Shown one piece after another: positions 1 through 5,513 of a DNA stretch of 5,513 bases. Position 1 is the first letter of the stretch; every line of letters starts with the position of its first letter. Made by a program: the position numbers and the translations under genes. Under the pieces are notes generated by a model that did not search any database, had not been told where the DNA came from, and saw only the letters and a list, made by a program, of their open reading frames with translations. Source of the stretch: Holophagaceae bacterium UBA706 (lineage in GTDB: Bacteria; Acidobacteriota; Holophagae; Holophagales; Holophagaceae). Location of the stretch: assembly GCA_002298155.1 (NCBI GenBank), contig DBME01000244.1, positions 1,517-7,029 on the forward strand. Reading direction: 5' to 3'.

Positions 1-893
1 GCATGGGCGCGGTCATCACCATCGACAAGGGCTACGTGGAGGCCCACGTGCCCGCGGGCCGCCTCAAGGCCATCGACCACACCTTCGAGAAGGTCAGCGT
101 CGGCGCCACCGAGAACATCCTCATGGCCGCGACCCTGGCCCAGGGCACCACCATCCTGCGCAACGCGGCCCTGGAGCCCGAGATCGGCGACCTGGCCAAC
201 CTGCTCGTGGCCATGGGCGCCCCCATCGAAGGCATCGGCACCTCCACCCTCACCGTCCACGGCGTGGACCGCCTGGGCGGGTGCGAACACGGCGTCATCC
301 CGGACCGCATCGAGGCCGGCACCTTCCTGTGCGCCGTGGCCGCCGCCTGCGGGGACGTCCTCCTGGAGCGGGTAGAGCCCGACCAGATCCGCTCCATCAT
401 CGACCTCCTGGAACGCTGCGGCTGCGTGTTCACGGAGCGCGAGGGCCAGACCGGGCGCAACCTGCGCATCCAGCGGGAATCCGGCCAGAAGCTCCGCGCC
501 AAGGATGTGACCACCACCCCCTACCCGGGGTTCCCCACGGACCTCCAGGCCCAGGTCATGGCGGTCATGACCCAGGCTTCGGGCATCTCCGTCATCCGGG
601 AGACGATCTTCGAGAACCGGTTCCAGCACGCCATGGAACTGGAGCGCCTGGGCGCCAACCTCCGCATCGATGGCGGGACGGCCATCGTGGCCGGCCCCAG
701 CGCCCTCACGGGCTGCACCGTCATGGCCACGGACCTCCGGGCCTCGGCCACCTTGGTCATCGCCGGCCTCGTGGCCTCGGGGGAGACCACCGTCGACCGC
801 ATCTACCACCTCGACCGGGGTTATTCGGGCCTGGAACGCAAGCTCAAGGGCCTGGGAGCGCGCATCGAGAGGGTCGGCGGGGGCCGGGTCTGA
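1..893 (+). CDS. murA: UDP-N-acetylglucosamine 1-carboxyvinyltransferase (MurA), 5'-truncated by the window edge
   Basis: MurA transfers enolpyruvate from PEP to UDP-GlcNAc in the cytoplasm, the first committed step of peptidoglycan synthesis. About 296 residues are visible; the family is about 420 long, so some 125-135 N-terminal residues are missing, including the region of the catalytic Cys (Cys115 in E. coli) and the conserved Lys22. The ATG at position 3 aligns with an internal residue of E. coli MurA, so it is not the real start. Visible hallmarks, numbered from that Met: DRIEAGTF (101-108), the FPTDLQAQ block (177-184) with Asp180 matching catalytic Asp305 of E. coli, ENRF (204-207) with Arg206 matching Arg331, DLRASA (244-249), and HLDRGY (269-274). 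The C-terminus ends normally at TGA. There is no sign of decay. EPSP synthase (AroA) shares the fold, but these motifs are specific to MurA. Confidence 0.97.
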   Translation, partial: MGAVITIDKGYVEAHVPAGRLKAIDHTFEKVSVGATENILMAATLAQGTTILRNAALEPEIGDLANLLVAMGAPIEGIGTSTLTVHGVDRLGGCEHGVIPDRIEAGTFLCAVAAACGDVLLERVEPDQIRSIIDLLERCGCVFTEREGQTGRNLRIQRESGQKLRAKDVTTTPYPGFPTDLQAQVMAVMTQASGISVIRETIFENRFQHAMELERLGANLRIDGGTAIVAGPSALTGCTVMATDLRASATLVIAGLVASGETTVDRIYHLDRGYSGLERKLKGLGARIERVGGGRV

Positions 894-916
894 ACTTTTC
901 GATCTCCATTCGCCTG

Positions 917-943
917 TTGACCGGCCTTCGGGGTTGTTAAACT
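917..943 (+). promoter_or_regulatory. weak candidate sigma70-type promoter in front of prs
   Basis: The 66-bp gap between murA and prs holds TTGACC (917-922, five of six -35 consensus bases) and TAAACT (938-943, four of six -10 bases). The -10 is preceded by TG one base upstream, as in an extended -10. The spacer is only 15 bp, shorter than the preferred 17, and transcription would start about 10 bp before the ATG. It may give prs its own transcription, but read-through from murA is equally possible. I see no convincing terminator in the gap. Confidence 0.3.
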
Positions 944-959
944 GGCCCCTGGGGGATCC

Positions 960-1910
960 ATGTTCGGTGAGATGAAGGTCTTTTCGGGTTCGAGTCATCC
1001 AACCCTAGCACTGGGCATAGCGAGCCACATCGGCATGCAGCTTGGGAAATCCCGCATCACCCGGTTCTCCAACGAGAACATCAAGGTGAAGATCGACGAG
1101 AACGTCCGGGAATCCGACGTCTTCGTGATCCAGACCAGCTGTCCTCCCGTGAGCGACAACTTGGTTGAAATGCTCATAATGATCGACGCCCTGAAGTTCG
1201 CCAGCGCGGCGCGGATCACGGCCGTGCTGCCGTACTATCCCTACGCCCGCAGCGACAAGAAGGACGAAGCGCGCATTTCCATCACGGCCCGCCTCGTCGC
1301 CGACCTGCTCCAGACCGCCGGCGCCGACCGGGTCCTGGCCATGACCCTCCATGCCCCCCAGATCCTGGGCTTCTTCCGGATCCCGGCCGACCAGCTGCTG
1401 GCCACGCCGGTCCTGGTGAACCACTTCCGCAATTCCGACCTGTCCAACTCGGTGGTGGTGGCCACGGACGCCGGCGCCGGCAAGATCGCCGGGCATTTCG
1501 CCAAGCGCCTGGGCCTGCCCATGGCCATCATCGACAAGCGCCGCGTGGACGACAGCGAATCCGCCCGCAGCACGGCCCTCATCGGCGAAGTGGCGGACAA
1601 GGACTGCATCATCTTCGACGATGAGATCGCCACCGGCGGCTCCATCAAGGAGGCCGCCCGGATCCTGCGCGGCTTCGGCGTGCGCCGGGTGCGCGTGGGC
1701 GCCACCCACGCCGTCTTCTCCGGCACCGCCCTCACGCGCCTCCAGGAAGCCGATCTGGACGAGCTGGTGGTCACCGACACCATCCCCATCCCGCCGGCCA
1801 TCTCCAACGCCATCCCCAACCTCAAGGTCCTCTCCACCGCCTCCATGTTCGGCGACGCCATCCTGCGCATCCACGGCGGCCGCAGCATCAGCGAGATGAT
1901 GGAGGAGTAG
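960..1910 (+). CDS. prs: ribose-phosphate pyrophosphokinase (PRPP synthetase), divergent subclass
   Basis: This cytoplasmic enzyme makes PRPP from ribose 5-phosphate and ATP for nucleotide, His, Trp and NAD synthesis. The 316-residue length is normal for the family. Visible motifs: FSGSSHP near the N-terminus (8-14), PYYPYARSDKKDE (91-103), LHAPQILGFF (130-139) with His131 matching the Mg/ATP-binding His of E. coli Prs, DKRR (192-195) with the catalytic-loop Lys, and the PRPP-binding loop DDEIATGGS (220-228). Compared with E. coli and B. subtilis enzymes, YARQDR is YARSDKK, DLHA is TLHA, the PR-rich part of the catalytic loop after KRR is VDDSESA, and the PRPP loop has Ala in place of its third Asp (DDMIDTGG to DDEIATGG). 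I believe such substitutions mark a known bacterial subclass rather than decay. The start at 960 has a short G-rich stretch (951-956) just upstream; ATG 972, giving MKVFSGSS, is the alternative and matches usual family N-termini. Confidence 0.93.
   Translation: MFGEMKVFSGSSHPTLALGIASHIGMQLGKSRITRFSNENIKVKIDENVRESDVFVIQTSCPPVSDNLVEMLIMIDALKFASAARITAVLPYYPYARSDKKDEARISITARLVADLLQTAGADRVLAMTLHAPQILGFFRIPADQLLATPVLVNHFRNSDLSNSVVVATDAGAGKIAGHFAKRLGLPMAIIDKRRVDDSESARSTALIGEVADKDCIIFDDEIATGGSIKEAARILRGFGVRRVRVGATHAVFSGTALTRLQEADLDELVVTDTIPIPPAISNAIPNLKVLSTASMFGDAILRIHGGRSISEMMEE
1901..1907 (+). promoter_or_regulatory. strong ribosome binding site inside the end of prs
   Basis: GGAGGAG lies in the last two Glu codons of prs and runs into its TAG stop. 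It ends 8 bp before the TTG at 1916, which is ideal Shine-Dalgarno spacing. It decides the otherwise unusual TTG start of the next gene and points to translational coupling with prs. Confidence 0.75.
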
Positions 1911-1915
1911 GCGCC

Positions 1916-2491
1916 TTGGACAGCCTCCGGGCACTCCTGATCCAGCGCGCCGCGCGGCTCCAGGAGCGGCCCGCGGTGTCCGCGCCGGCCTGGGGCACAC
2001 TGACCTGGCGCGCCTTCCGCAACCGGGTGGAGGGCGTCGCCCTGGGCCTCATGGCCGGATCACCGGAAGGTGCCGTGCACTGCCGGGGCGCCGGGCCCTG
2101 GGACTGGGCCTGCGAGGTGGCCTGCGCCTGCTGCGGCCTGCCCTGGGATCCCGCGGCGCCGGCGGTGGATCCGCTCATCCTGGGCGGGCCCCGCTTCAAC
2201 GACGAGGACGGGCGCCAGGCCTACCACGACCGGGACCATACCCTGCACCTGGACACCCTCTTCCAGGAGGGGCTGTCCCACGGGGAACTGCTGCGGCGGC
2301 TGGGGCGGTTGAATGGGGTGCTGGGCTGGGACCACGAGACGGTGGTGATTCTGCCGATGGATAAGCTGGAAACGCCCGGGGTGCGCGGGGCGCTGTGGAG
2401 CGCGCTCTATGCGGGAGGGCATGCGGAGCTGAGGGAAGGGCGGGTCAAGGACTGGGATCCACAACCTTTTGAGGGTCTTCTGCATCCGTGA
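1916..2491 (+). CDS. short AMP-binding (ANL)-like protein lacking the ATP-binding motif, function unknown
   Basis: This 191-residue protein starts at TTG, 5 bp after prs. Residues about 3-80 resemble the N-terminus of acyl-CoA synthetases and other ANL enzymes: LRALLIQRAARLQERPAV, then TLTWRAFRNRVEGVALGL (like the TYxEL...RVxxLAxGL stretch), then a segment ending CEVACACCGLPWDP, where family members have a helix followed by G-x-x-x-x-P. Residues about 136-175 (DHETVVILPMDKLE...LYAGGHAELREG) recall the later segment of long-chain acyl-CoA ligases that follows the ATP-binding loop. The YTSGTTGxPKG motif itself and everything beyond, including the adenylate-binding YGxTE motif and the C-terminal lid, are absent, so adenylation is not expected. 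There is no signal peptide or membrane segment. Codon use looks slightly looser toward the 3' end (TTG, GTG, ATT). It could be a remnant, or a small protein repurposed for binding. The gene call is firm; the family link is by eye. Confidence 0.7.
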   Translation: MDSLRALLIQRAARLQERPAVSAPAWGTLTWRAFRNRVEGVALGLMAGSPEGAVHCRGAGPWDWACEVACACCGLPWDPAAPAVDPLILGGPRFNDEDGRQAYHDRDHTLHLDTLFQEGLSHGELLRRLGRLNGVLGWDHETVVILPMDKLETPGVRGALWSALYAGGHAELREGRVKDWDPQPFEGLLHP

Positions 2492-2521
2492 GAACGGTTG
2501 GAAACTCGCCAGAATGGGAGA
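2492..2521. other. 30-bp gap between convergent genes
   Basis: This is the whole space between the stop codon of the ANL-like gene and the stop codon of the kinase gene on the other strand. I find no stable GC-rich hairpin with a T-run on either strand, only a poor CTC/GAG pairing. Transcripts from the two sides may overlap at their 3' ends, or termination may be Rho-dependent. Confidence 0.6.
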
Positions 2522-3952
2522 TTAAAGGGCTTCCCAGAGTTTCTGGACTTGGCCGCCGGCGCGCTCGGCTACGGGGCGGAGGCGGTCCTTGAGGGTGCCC
2601 CGCTGGGGGGCGGGCAGGAGTTCCGCGGCGCCCAGGGCCTGGATTCGCAGGGGGGCTGACAATAGTGTCCAATCCCGCACCAGGGCGGCGGTCCAGGTCT
2701 CGTCGCCCAGGCGGGCGCGGGGCAACCAGCGCCAGGTGGAACCCAGGCCGGGCTCCTGGAGCGCGGGCAGGACCAGGGAAGGCGCGCCGGCCCGGGAGGC
2801 GATGAGGCTCGCGGCTTCGGCGCTTTCACGCTGGGCGTAGGGATCCTCCAGCAGGTCGAGGAGGGCTGGCAGGGAGGCGGGTGAACCCACGGCGCCCAGG
2901 GCGGCGCAGACGGCGAAACGCATGCCGTCCGAAGCCTGGCCCAGGGCCGACAGGAGGAAGGCCTCGTCTCCGGGCTGCACGGCCTTCTGGAGGCCCTCGG
3001 CGGCGGTGCGCTTCGTGCCCACGCCGCCGGTGCGCAGCCCTTCCAGGTAGGGGGTGAGACGGTCCTCGGGCTCCTCGTCCTTGTGGCGTTTGAGACGGCT
3101 GACCGTCTCCTGCTCCCGGTCCTGCACGGCGAAGCCGGGCAGGGGCTGCTCGCCCCAGCCCGCGGCCTCGGCGCTTTCAAGCCAGTCGGCCCACTCCGCG
3201 CCCAGGGCGTCCATGGAGGGGATGCGCTTGGCGGGGTCGGCGGCCAGGGACTGCATGATGATGCGCGCCAGGCGCGGCGGGAAGTGGGGCCGCACCACCG
3301 CGGGGGGCAGCTGCACCTGGGAGTAGGGGCGCCCGGTGGTGAACTCGAAAAGGATCGCGCCCAGGGCGTACACGTCGCACCGCCCGTCCACGCTGCGCGG
3401 ATCGCCGTGCTGTTCCGGGGCCATGTAGCCCAGGGTGCCGACGACCATCTGGCTGCGGGTCACGCGGGTGCCTTCGCCGCCCTCCCAAAGGCAGACGCCG
3501 AAGTCGGTGACCTTGAGGTTGCCCGCGGCGTCGAACAGCAGGTTGGAGGGCTTGAGGTCCCGGTGGATGACGCCTGCGTCATGCGCGGTCTGCAGCGCCC
3601 CGGTGACCGGCACGAGCCGCCGCAGGAAACGGGCCGGGGCCTCGCCGAAGCAGCCCTTCACGTCGCCTCCGGGGAGGAGTTCCATGAGGATGTATGGGGT
3701 GCTGCCCGCGCGGCCGAAATCCAGGACCTCCACCAGGTTCGGATGGTGGAGCCGCTTGAGCACCTCGCCCTCGCGCAGGAAGCGCACCGCCAGTTCGCTG
3801 TCCGCGGAGGCTTCGGCCTTCAGGAACTTCACCGCCAGCTGCCGGCCGGGATGGAAGGGATCCTCCGCGCGGTGCACCACCGCCATGCCGCCTTCGCCCA
3901 GGCGCTCCAGGACCTTCGCCCCGCCCACCATCCGCGGTAGAAGCAGCCTCAT
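2522..3952 (-). CDS. Hanks-type Ser/Thr protein kinase with a C-terminal HEAT-like repeat region
   Basis: The 476-residue protein should transfer phosphate from ATP to Ser/Thr of partner proteins. The kinase domain spans about residues 10-258 and all key elements are present: Gly-rich loop GEGGMAVV (19-26), Lys42 in AVKFL, Glu61 of the C-helix, HRDLKPSN (130-137), DFG (150-152), an activation loop with Thr162, Thr165, Ser167 and Thr173, GTLGYMAPEQ (172-181), and DVYALGAILFEFTTGRPY (193-210). After a charged linker (about 265-297) comes an Ala/Leu-rich helical region (about 298-470) with HEAT/PBS-lyase-like units, for example FAVCAALGAVGSPASLPALL (346-365) followed by DLLEDP. There is no transmembrane helix or PASTA domain, so the kinase should be soluble, unlike PknB. 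Its ATG overlaps the TGA of the upstream FHA-GGDEF gene (ATGA, 3952-3949), and with no clear Shine-Dalgarno sequence, coupled translation is likely. Met8 is the alternative start. The natural substrate is unknown; the FHA-GGDEF neighbour is the obvious candidate. Confidence 0.92.
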   Translation of the reverse strand: MRLLLPRMVGGAKVLERLGEGGMAVVHRAEDPFHPGRQLAVKFLKAEASADSELAVRFLREGEVLKRLHHPNLVEVLDFGRAGSTPYILMELLPGGDVKGCFGEAPARFLRRLVPVTGALQTAHDAGVIHRDLKPSNLLFDAAGNLKVTDFGVCLWEGGEGTRVTRSQMVVGTLGYMAPEQHGDPRSVDGRCDVYALGAILFEFTTGRPYSQVQLPPAVVRPHFPPRLARIIMQSLAADPAKRIPSMDALGAEWADWLESAEAAGWGEQPLPGFAVQDREQETVSRLKRHKDEEPEDRLTPYLEGLRTGGVGTKRTAAEGLQKAVQPGDEAFLLSALGQASDGMRFAVCAALGAVGSPASLPALLDLLEDPYAQRESAEAASLIASRAGAPSLVLPALQEPGLGSTWRWLPRARLGDETWTAALVRDWTLLSAPLRIQALGAAELLPAPQRGTLKDRLRPVAERAGGQVQKLWEAL

Positions 3953-4905
3953 GTGCGGCCGTCGAATTCCACCCGGTTGCGTCCCAGGGCCTTGGCCCGG
4001 TACAGCGCCACGTCGCCCCGGGCCAGGAGCGAGCCGGCGTCGGCATCCTCCCCGCGGAGCTGGGCCACCCCGAAGCAGCAGGTGACATGGAAGGTCTCGC
4101 CCGGCTCGTTGGCCTCGAGGACCTCCTCCGCGAGGGCCTTGCGCAGCTCCTCGGCCACGGCCAGGGCTTCGCGCCCCTCAGTCTCCGGCACCACGATCAG
4201 GAATTCCTCGCCGCCGATGCGCCCCACGTGGTCACTGGCCCGCAGGCGGCCCAGGACCACCTGGCCGAAGCGCTTGAGGACTAGATCACCCACGGCGTGG
4301 CCATGGCGGTCGTTGACCTCCTTGAAGTGGTCGAGGTCGCAGAGGATGAGCGAAATGGGACGGTGGTGCCGCCGGGAGAGGTCCACCTGCTTCTCCAGGA
4401 AGCCCAGCACCGACGCGCGGTTGTTGAGCCCCGTGAGGGAGTCCACCGTCGTCTGGGCCAGGACGGCCTCGTGGTAGTGCTTTTCCATCTCGTCCAGGTG
4501 CTTGAGCTTGAAGGCGTGGGTGCCCACGCGGATCACGTCGCCATGCTGCAGGCTCACGGGACCATTGGCCGGAAGGATGCGCCGGCCGTTGATGAAAGTG
4601 CCGTTGGTGGAGCCCAGATCCGAGATGAGGACGATGGGCGCCAGGTCCTGCTGCCCCACCAGCTCGATGCGCGCATGGTGGCGGCTGACCTCCACCTCGG
4701 GCAGGCTCAGGTCGTTTTCCGGGGACCGCCCCACCGTGAGGTCGGTGCGGTTCAGGGGCAGGACCTCCCCGATGGGGTTGCCCACGTAGCGTATGAGTGC
4801 CCACTCTCCCTGTGCAACGGGTAGCGCCTCGCCCAGGGGCGAGGCGAAGAGGGTTGGCGGATCGGATTCCGCGAATTCCTCGTAGAGAGGAGGGTGAGTG
4901 GACAT
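3949..4905 (-). CDS. FHA domain-containing diguanylate cyclase (FHA-GGDEF)
   Basis: The protein has 318 residues. An N-terminal extension (1-35) precedes an FHA domain (about 36-136) with GRSPEND (59-65), SRHHA (74-78) and SDLGSTNGTFING (95-107), the conserved residues that bind phosphothreonine peptides. A helical linker (about 137-155) leads to a GGDEF domain (about 155-315): DSLTGLNNR (155-163), metal-binding CDLDHFK (189-195), the catalytic GGEEF (231-235), and RASD (222-225) five residues before it, the RxxD product-inhibition I-site. It should therefore make c-di-GMP from two GTP, with feedback control, and take input through phosphopeptide binding. There is no signal peptide or membrane helix, so it is cytoplasmic. 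It is first in a two-gene operon with the kinase, behind a strong promoter candidate. The leader just before the ATG shows no Shine-Dalgarno sequence. The upstream neighbour is a close paralogue. Confidence 0.95.
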   Translation of the reverse strand: MSTHPPLYEEFAESDPPTLFASPLGEALPVAQGEWALIRYVGNPIGEVLPLNRTDLTVGRSPENDLSLPEVEVSRHHARIELVGQQDLAPIVLISDLGSTNGTFINGRRILPANGPVSLQHGDVIRVGTHAFKLKHLDEMEKHYHEAVLAQTTVDSLTGLNNRASVLGFLEKQVDLSRRHHRPISLILCDLDHFKEVNDRHGHAVGDLVLKRFGQVVLGRLRASDHVGRIGGEEFLIVVPETEGREALAVAEELRKALAEEVLEANEPGETFHVTCCFGVAQLRGEDADAGSLLARGDVALYRAKALGRNRVEFDGRT

Positions 4906-4915
4906 GGTGGGTATT

Positions 4916-4955
4916 GGGGACGAATAGGAAATACTACGTCATTAAAGGAGTCCCC
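4916..4955. repeat. small inverted repeat around the predicted transcription start
   Basis: GGGGAC (4916-4921) and GTCCCC (4950-4955) form 6-bp perfect arms 28 bp apart. They bracket the -10 box and are centred about where transcription should begin. This could be an operator or a weak 5' hairpin, but arms this short arise easily by chance in GC-rich DNA. Confidence 0.2.
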
Positions 4956-4969
4956 GGAAGCATTGTCAA
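4941..4969 (-). promoter_or_regulatory. near-consensus sigma70 promoter for the FHA-GGDEF/kinase operon
   Basis: Read on the - strand, TTGACA (4969-4964, perfect -35) is followed after exactly 17 bp by TTTAAT (4946-4941, five of six -10 bases). Transcription would start near 4934, leaving a leader of about 29 nt before the ATG at 4905. The -35 overlaps the TGA stop of the upstream GGDEF gene (4968-4966). The stretch is an AT-rich island in GC-rich DNA. It implies that the FHA-GGDEF and kinase genes can be expressed independently of the upstream paralogue. No factor-specific operator is recognised. Confidence 0.7.
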
Positions 4970-5513
4970 CGAGGGGCGATGTCCGCGACCACTTTGTTCC
5001 TCCCGCCCCGTTTGGCCAGGTAGAGGGCCCCGTCGGCCCGGCCCATGAGGGAGCCCCCGTCCCGGTCCTCCTCCCGGCGCTCCGCGACGCCCAGGCTGCA
5101 GGTGACGGGCAAGGCCCCTGATGGCAGCAGGAAGGGAGAATCGCCGGTGGCGGCCCGGAGCCGCTCGGCCAGGAGGAGGGCTCCCTCCAGGTCGGTTTCG
5201 GGCAGGACCAGGAGGAATTCCTCCCCCCCGATGCGCCCGGCCACGTCCGTGGTGCGCAGGCCGTTGATGACCCGCTGGCCGAAATCCCTCAGGACCTGGT
5301 CGCCGGCGAGGTGGCCCAGGGTGTCGTTGATGCGCTTGAAGTGGTCCAGGTCGCACATGATGATCGACAGGGGCCGGTGGTGCCGGCGGCTGAGGTCGAA
5401 GCGCCGCTGCAGCTCCTCCAGGGCGGTGCGCCGGTTCCCCAGGCCCGTGAGGGTGTCCTTGGTGCTCTGGTCCAGGAGCACGGCATGGAAGGCCCGCTCC
5501 ATGGCGTCCATGG
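4966..5513 (-). CDS. diguanylate cyclase (GGDEF), N-terminus beyond the window, probably also FHA-GGDEF
   Basis: About 181 C-terminal residues are visible. Numbered from the Met at 5511, the GGDEF domain shows DTLTGLGNR (19-27), metal-binding CDLDHFK (53-59), RTTD (86-89, the I-site) and GGEEF (95-99), so it should be an active, product-inhibited c-di-GMP synthase. It aligns without gaps to the neighbouring FHA-GGDEF protein for about 105 residues, including the linker just before the domain (MDAMERAFH against LDEMEKHYH), with about 60% identity counted by hand. The identity falls after the PET motif, and the C-terminal ends differ. Because the match already begins in the linker at the window edge, Met 5511 is probably internal and an FHA domain probably lies upstream; that is inference. 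The gene ends at TGA, whose bases are shared with the -35 box of the next operon. Confidence 0.93.
   Translation of the reverse strand, partial: MDAMERAFHAVLLDQSTKDTLTGLGNRRTALEELQRRFDLSRRHHRPLSIIMCDLDHFKRINDTLGHLAGDQVLRDFGQRVINGLRTTDVAGRIGGEEFLLVLPETDLEGALLLAERLRAATGDSPFLLPSGALPVTCSLGVAERREEDRDGGSLMGRADGALYLAKRGGRNKVVADIAPR

Noticed and set aside
3..5. ATG at the left edge as the start of murA
   Set aside because: Alignment with MurA puts it well inside the protein, after the missing catalytic Cys region; the gene clearly begins before the window.
911..936. Possible hairpin with a TTCG loop between murA and prs
   Set aside because: Only two clean C-G pairs flank the TTCG before G-G mismatch, and no T-run follows, so it is not a credible intrinsic terminator.
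1005..2000. Long open frame (331 codons) on the - strand opposite prs
   Set aside because: Its Gly/Ala/Asp/His-rich translation has no recognisable domain and mirrors the GC-rich codon pattern of prs, which has clear family motifs.
3083..3940. Long open frame (285 codons) on the + strand opposite the kinase
   Set aside because: It lies antisense to a gene with all kinase motifs; the translation is low-complexity and typical of a frame shadow in high-GC DNA.
4887..4927. AGGAGG followed by GTG and ATG codons on the + strand near the start of the FHA-GGDEF gene
   Set aside because: The purine-rich stretch is the complement of the Pro/Leu codons near the protein N-terminus. The ATG frame stops after 7 codons, and the GTG frame runs into the opposite-strand cyclase without a recognisable product.
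5509..5511. ATG at the right edge as the start of the second cyclase
   Set aside because: The homologous position in the neighbouring paralogue is inside the linker after the FHA domain, so this Met is more likely internal.

Overview
The window is GC-rich (roughly two thirds G+C by eye), tightly packed bacterial chromosome with housekeeping genes on the + strand and a signalling cluster on the - strand. No insertion sequence, CRISPR array, tRNA or rRNA is visible. The mix of a MurA, an unusual PRPP synthetase, a soluble Hanks-type kinase and FHA-GGDEF proteins, with G/C-ending codons, suggests a free-living GC-rich Gram-negative-type lineage. Acidobacteriota (Holophaga/Geothrix-like) or Myxococcota-like bacteria are my guess only; nothing here fixes the taxon.

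Left part, + strand (1-2491): the C-terminal two thirds of murA (peptidoglycan precursor synthesis), a 66-bp gap with a weak promoter candidate, a complete prs-type PRPP synthetase gene, and, 5 bp later, a 191-residue protein starting at TTG. That protein resembles a shortened AMP-binding (ANL) enzyme without the ATP-binding motif. Its ribosome binding site lies inside the last codons of prs, so the two are probably co-translated.

Right part, - strand (5513-2522): the C-terminal part of a GGDEF diguanylate cyclase (N-terminus beyond the window), a 60-bp gap with a near-consensus sigma70 promoter, a complete FHA-GGDEF diguanylate cyclase, and a Ser/Thr protein kinase with a HEAT-like C-terminal region. 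The last two genes overlap by 4 bp (ATGA). The + and - groups converge, with only 30 bp between stop codons at 2491 and 2522.

The main biological idea is the - strand pair. FHA domains bind phosphothreonine, so the kinase next door could control or localise the FHA-GGDEF protein and thereby link Ser/Thr phosphorylation to c-di-GMP synthesis. The upstream GGDEF protein is a close paralogue (about 60% identical over about 105 residues by hand alignment), so the cluster probably grew by tandem duplication.
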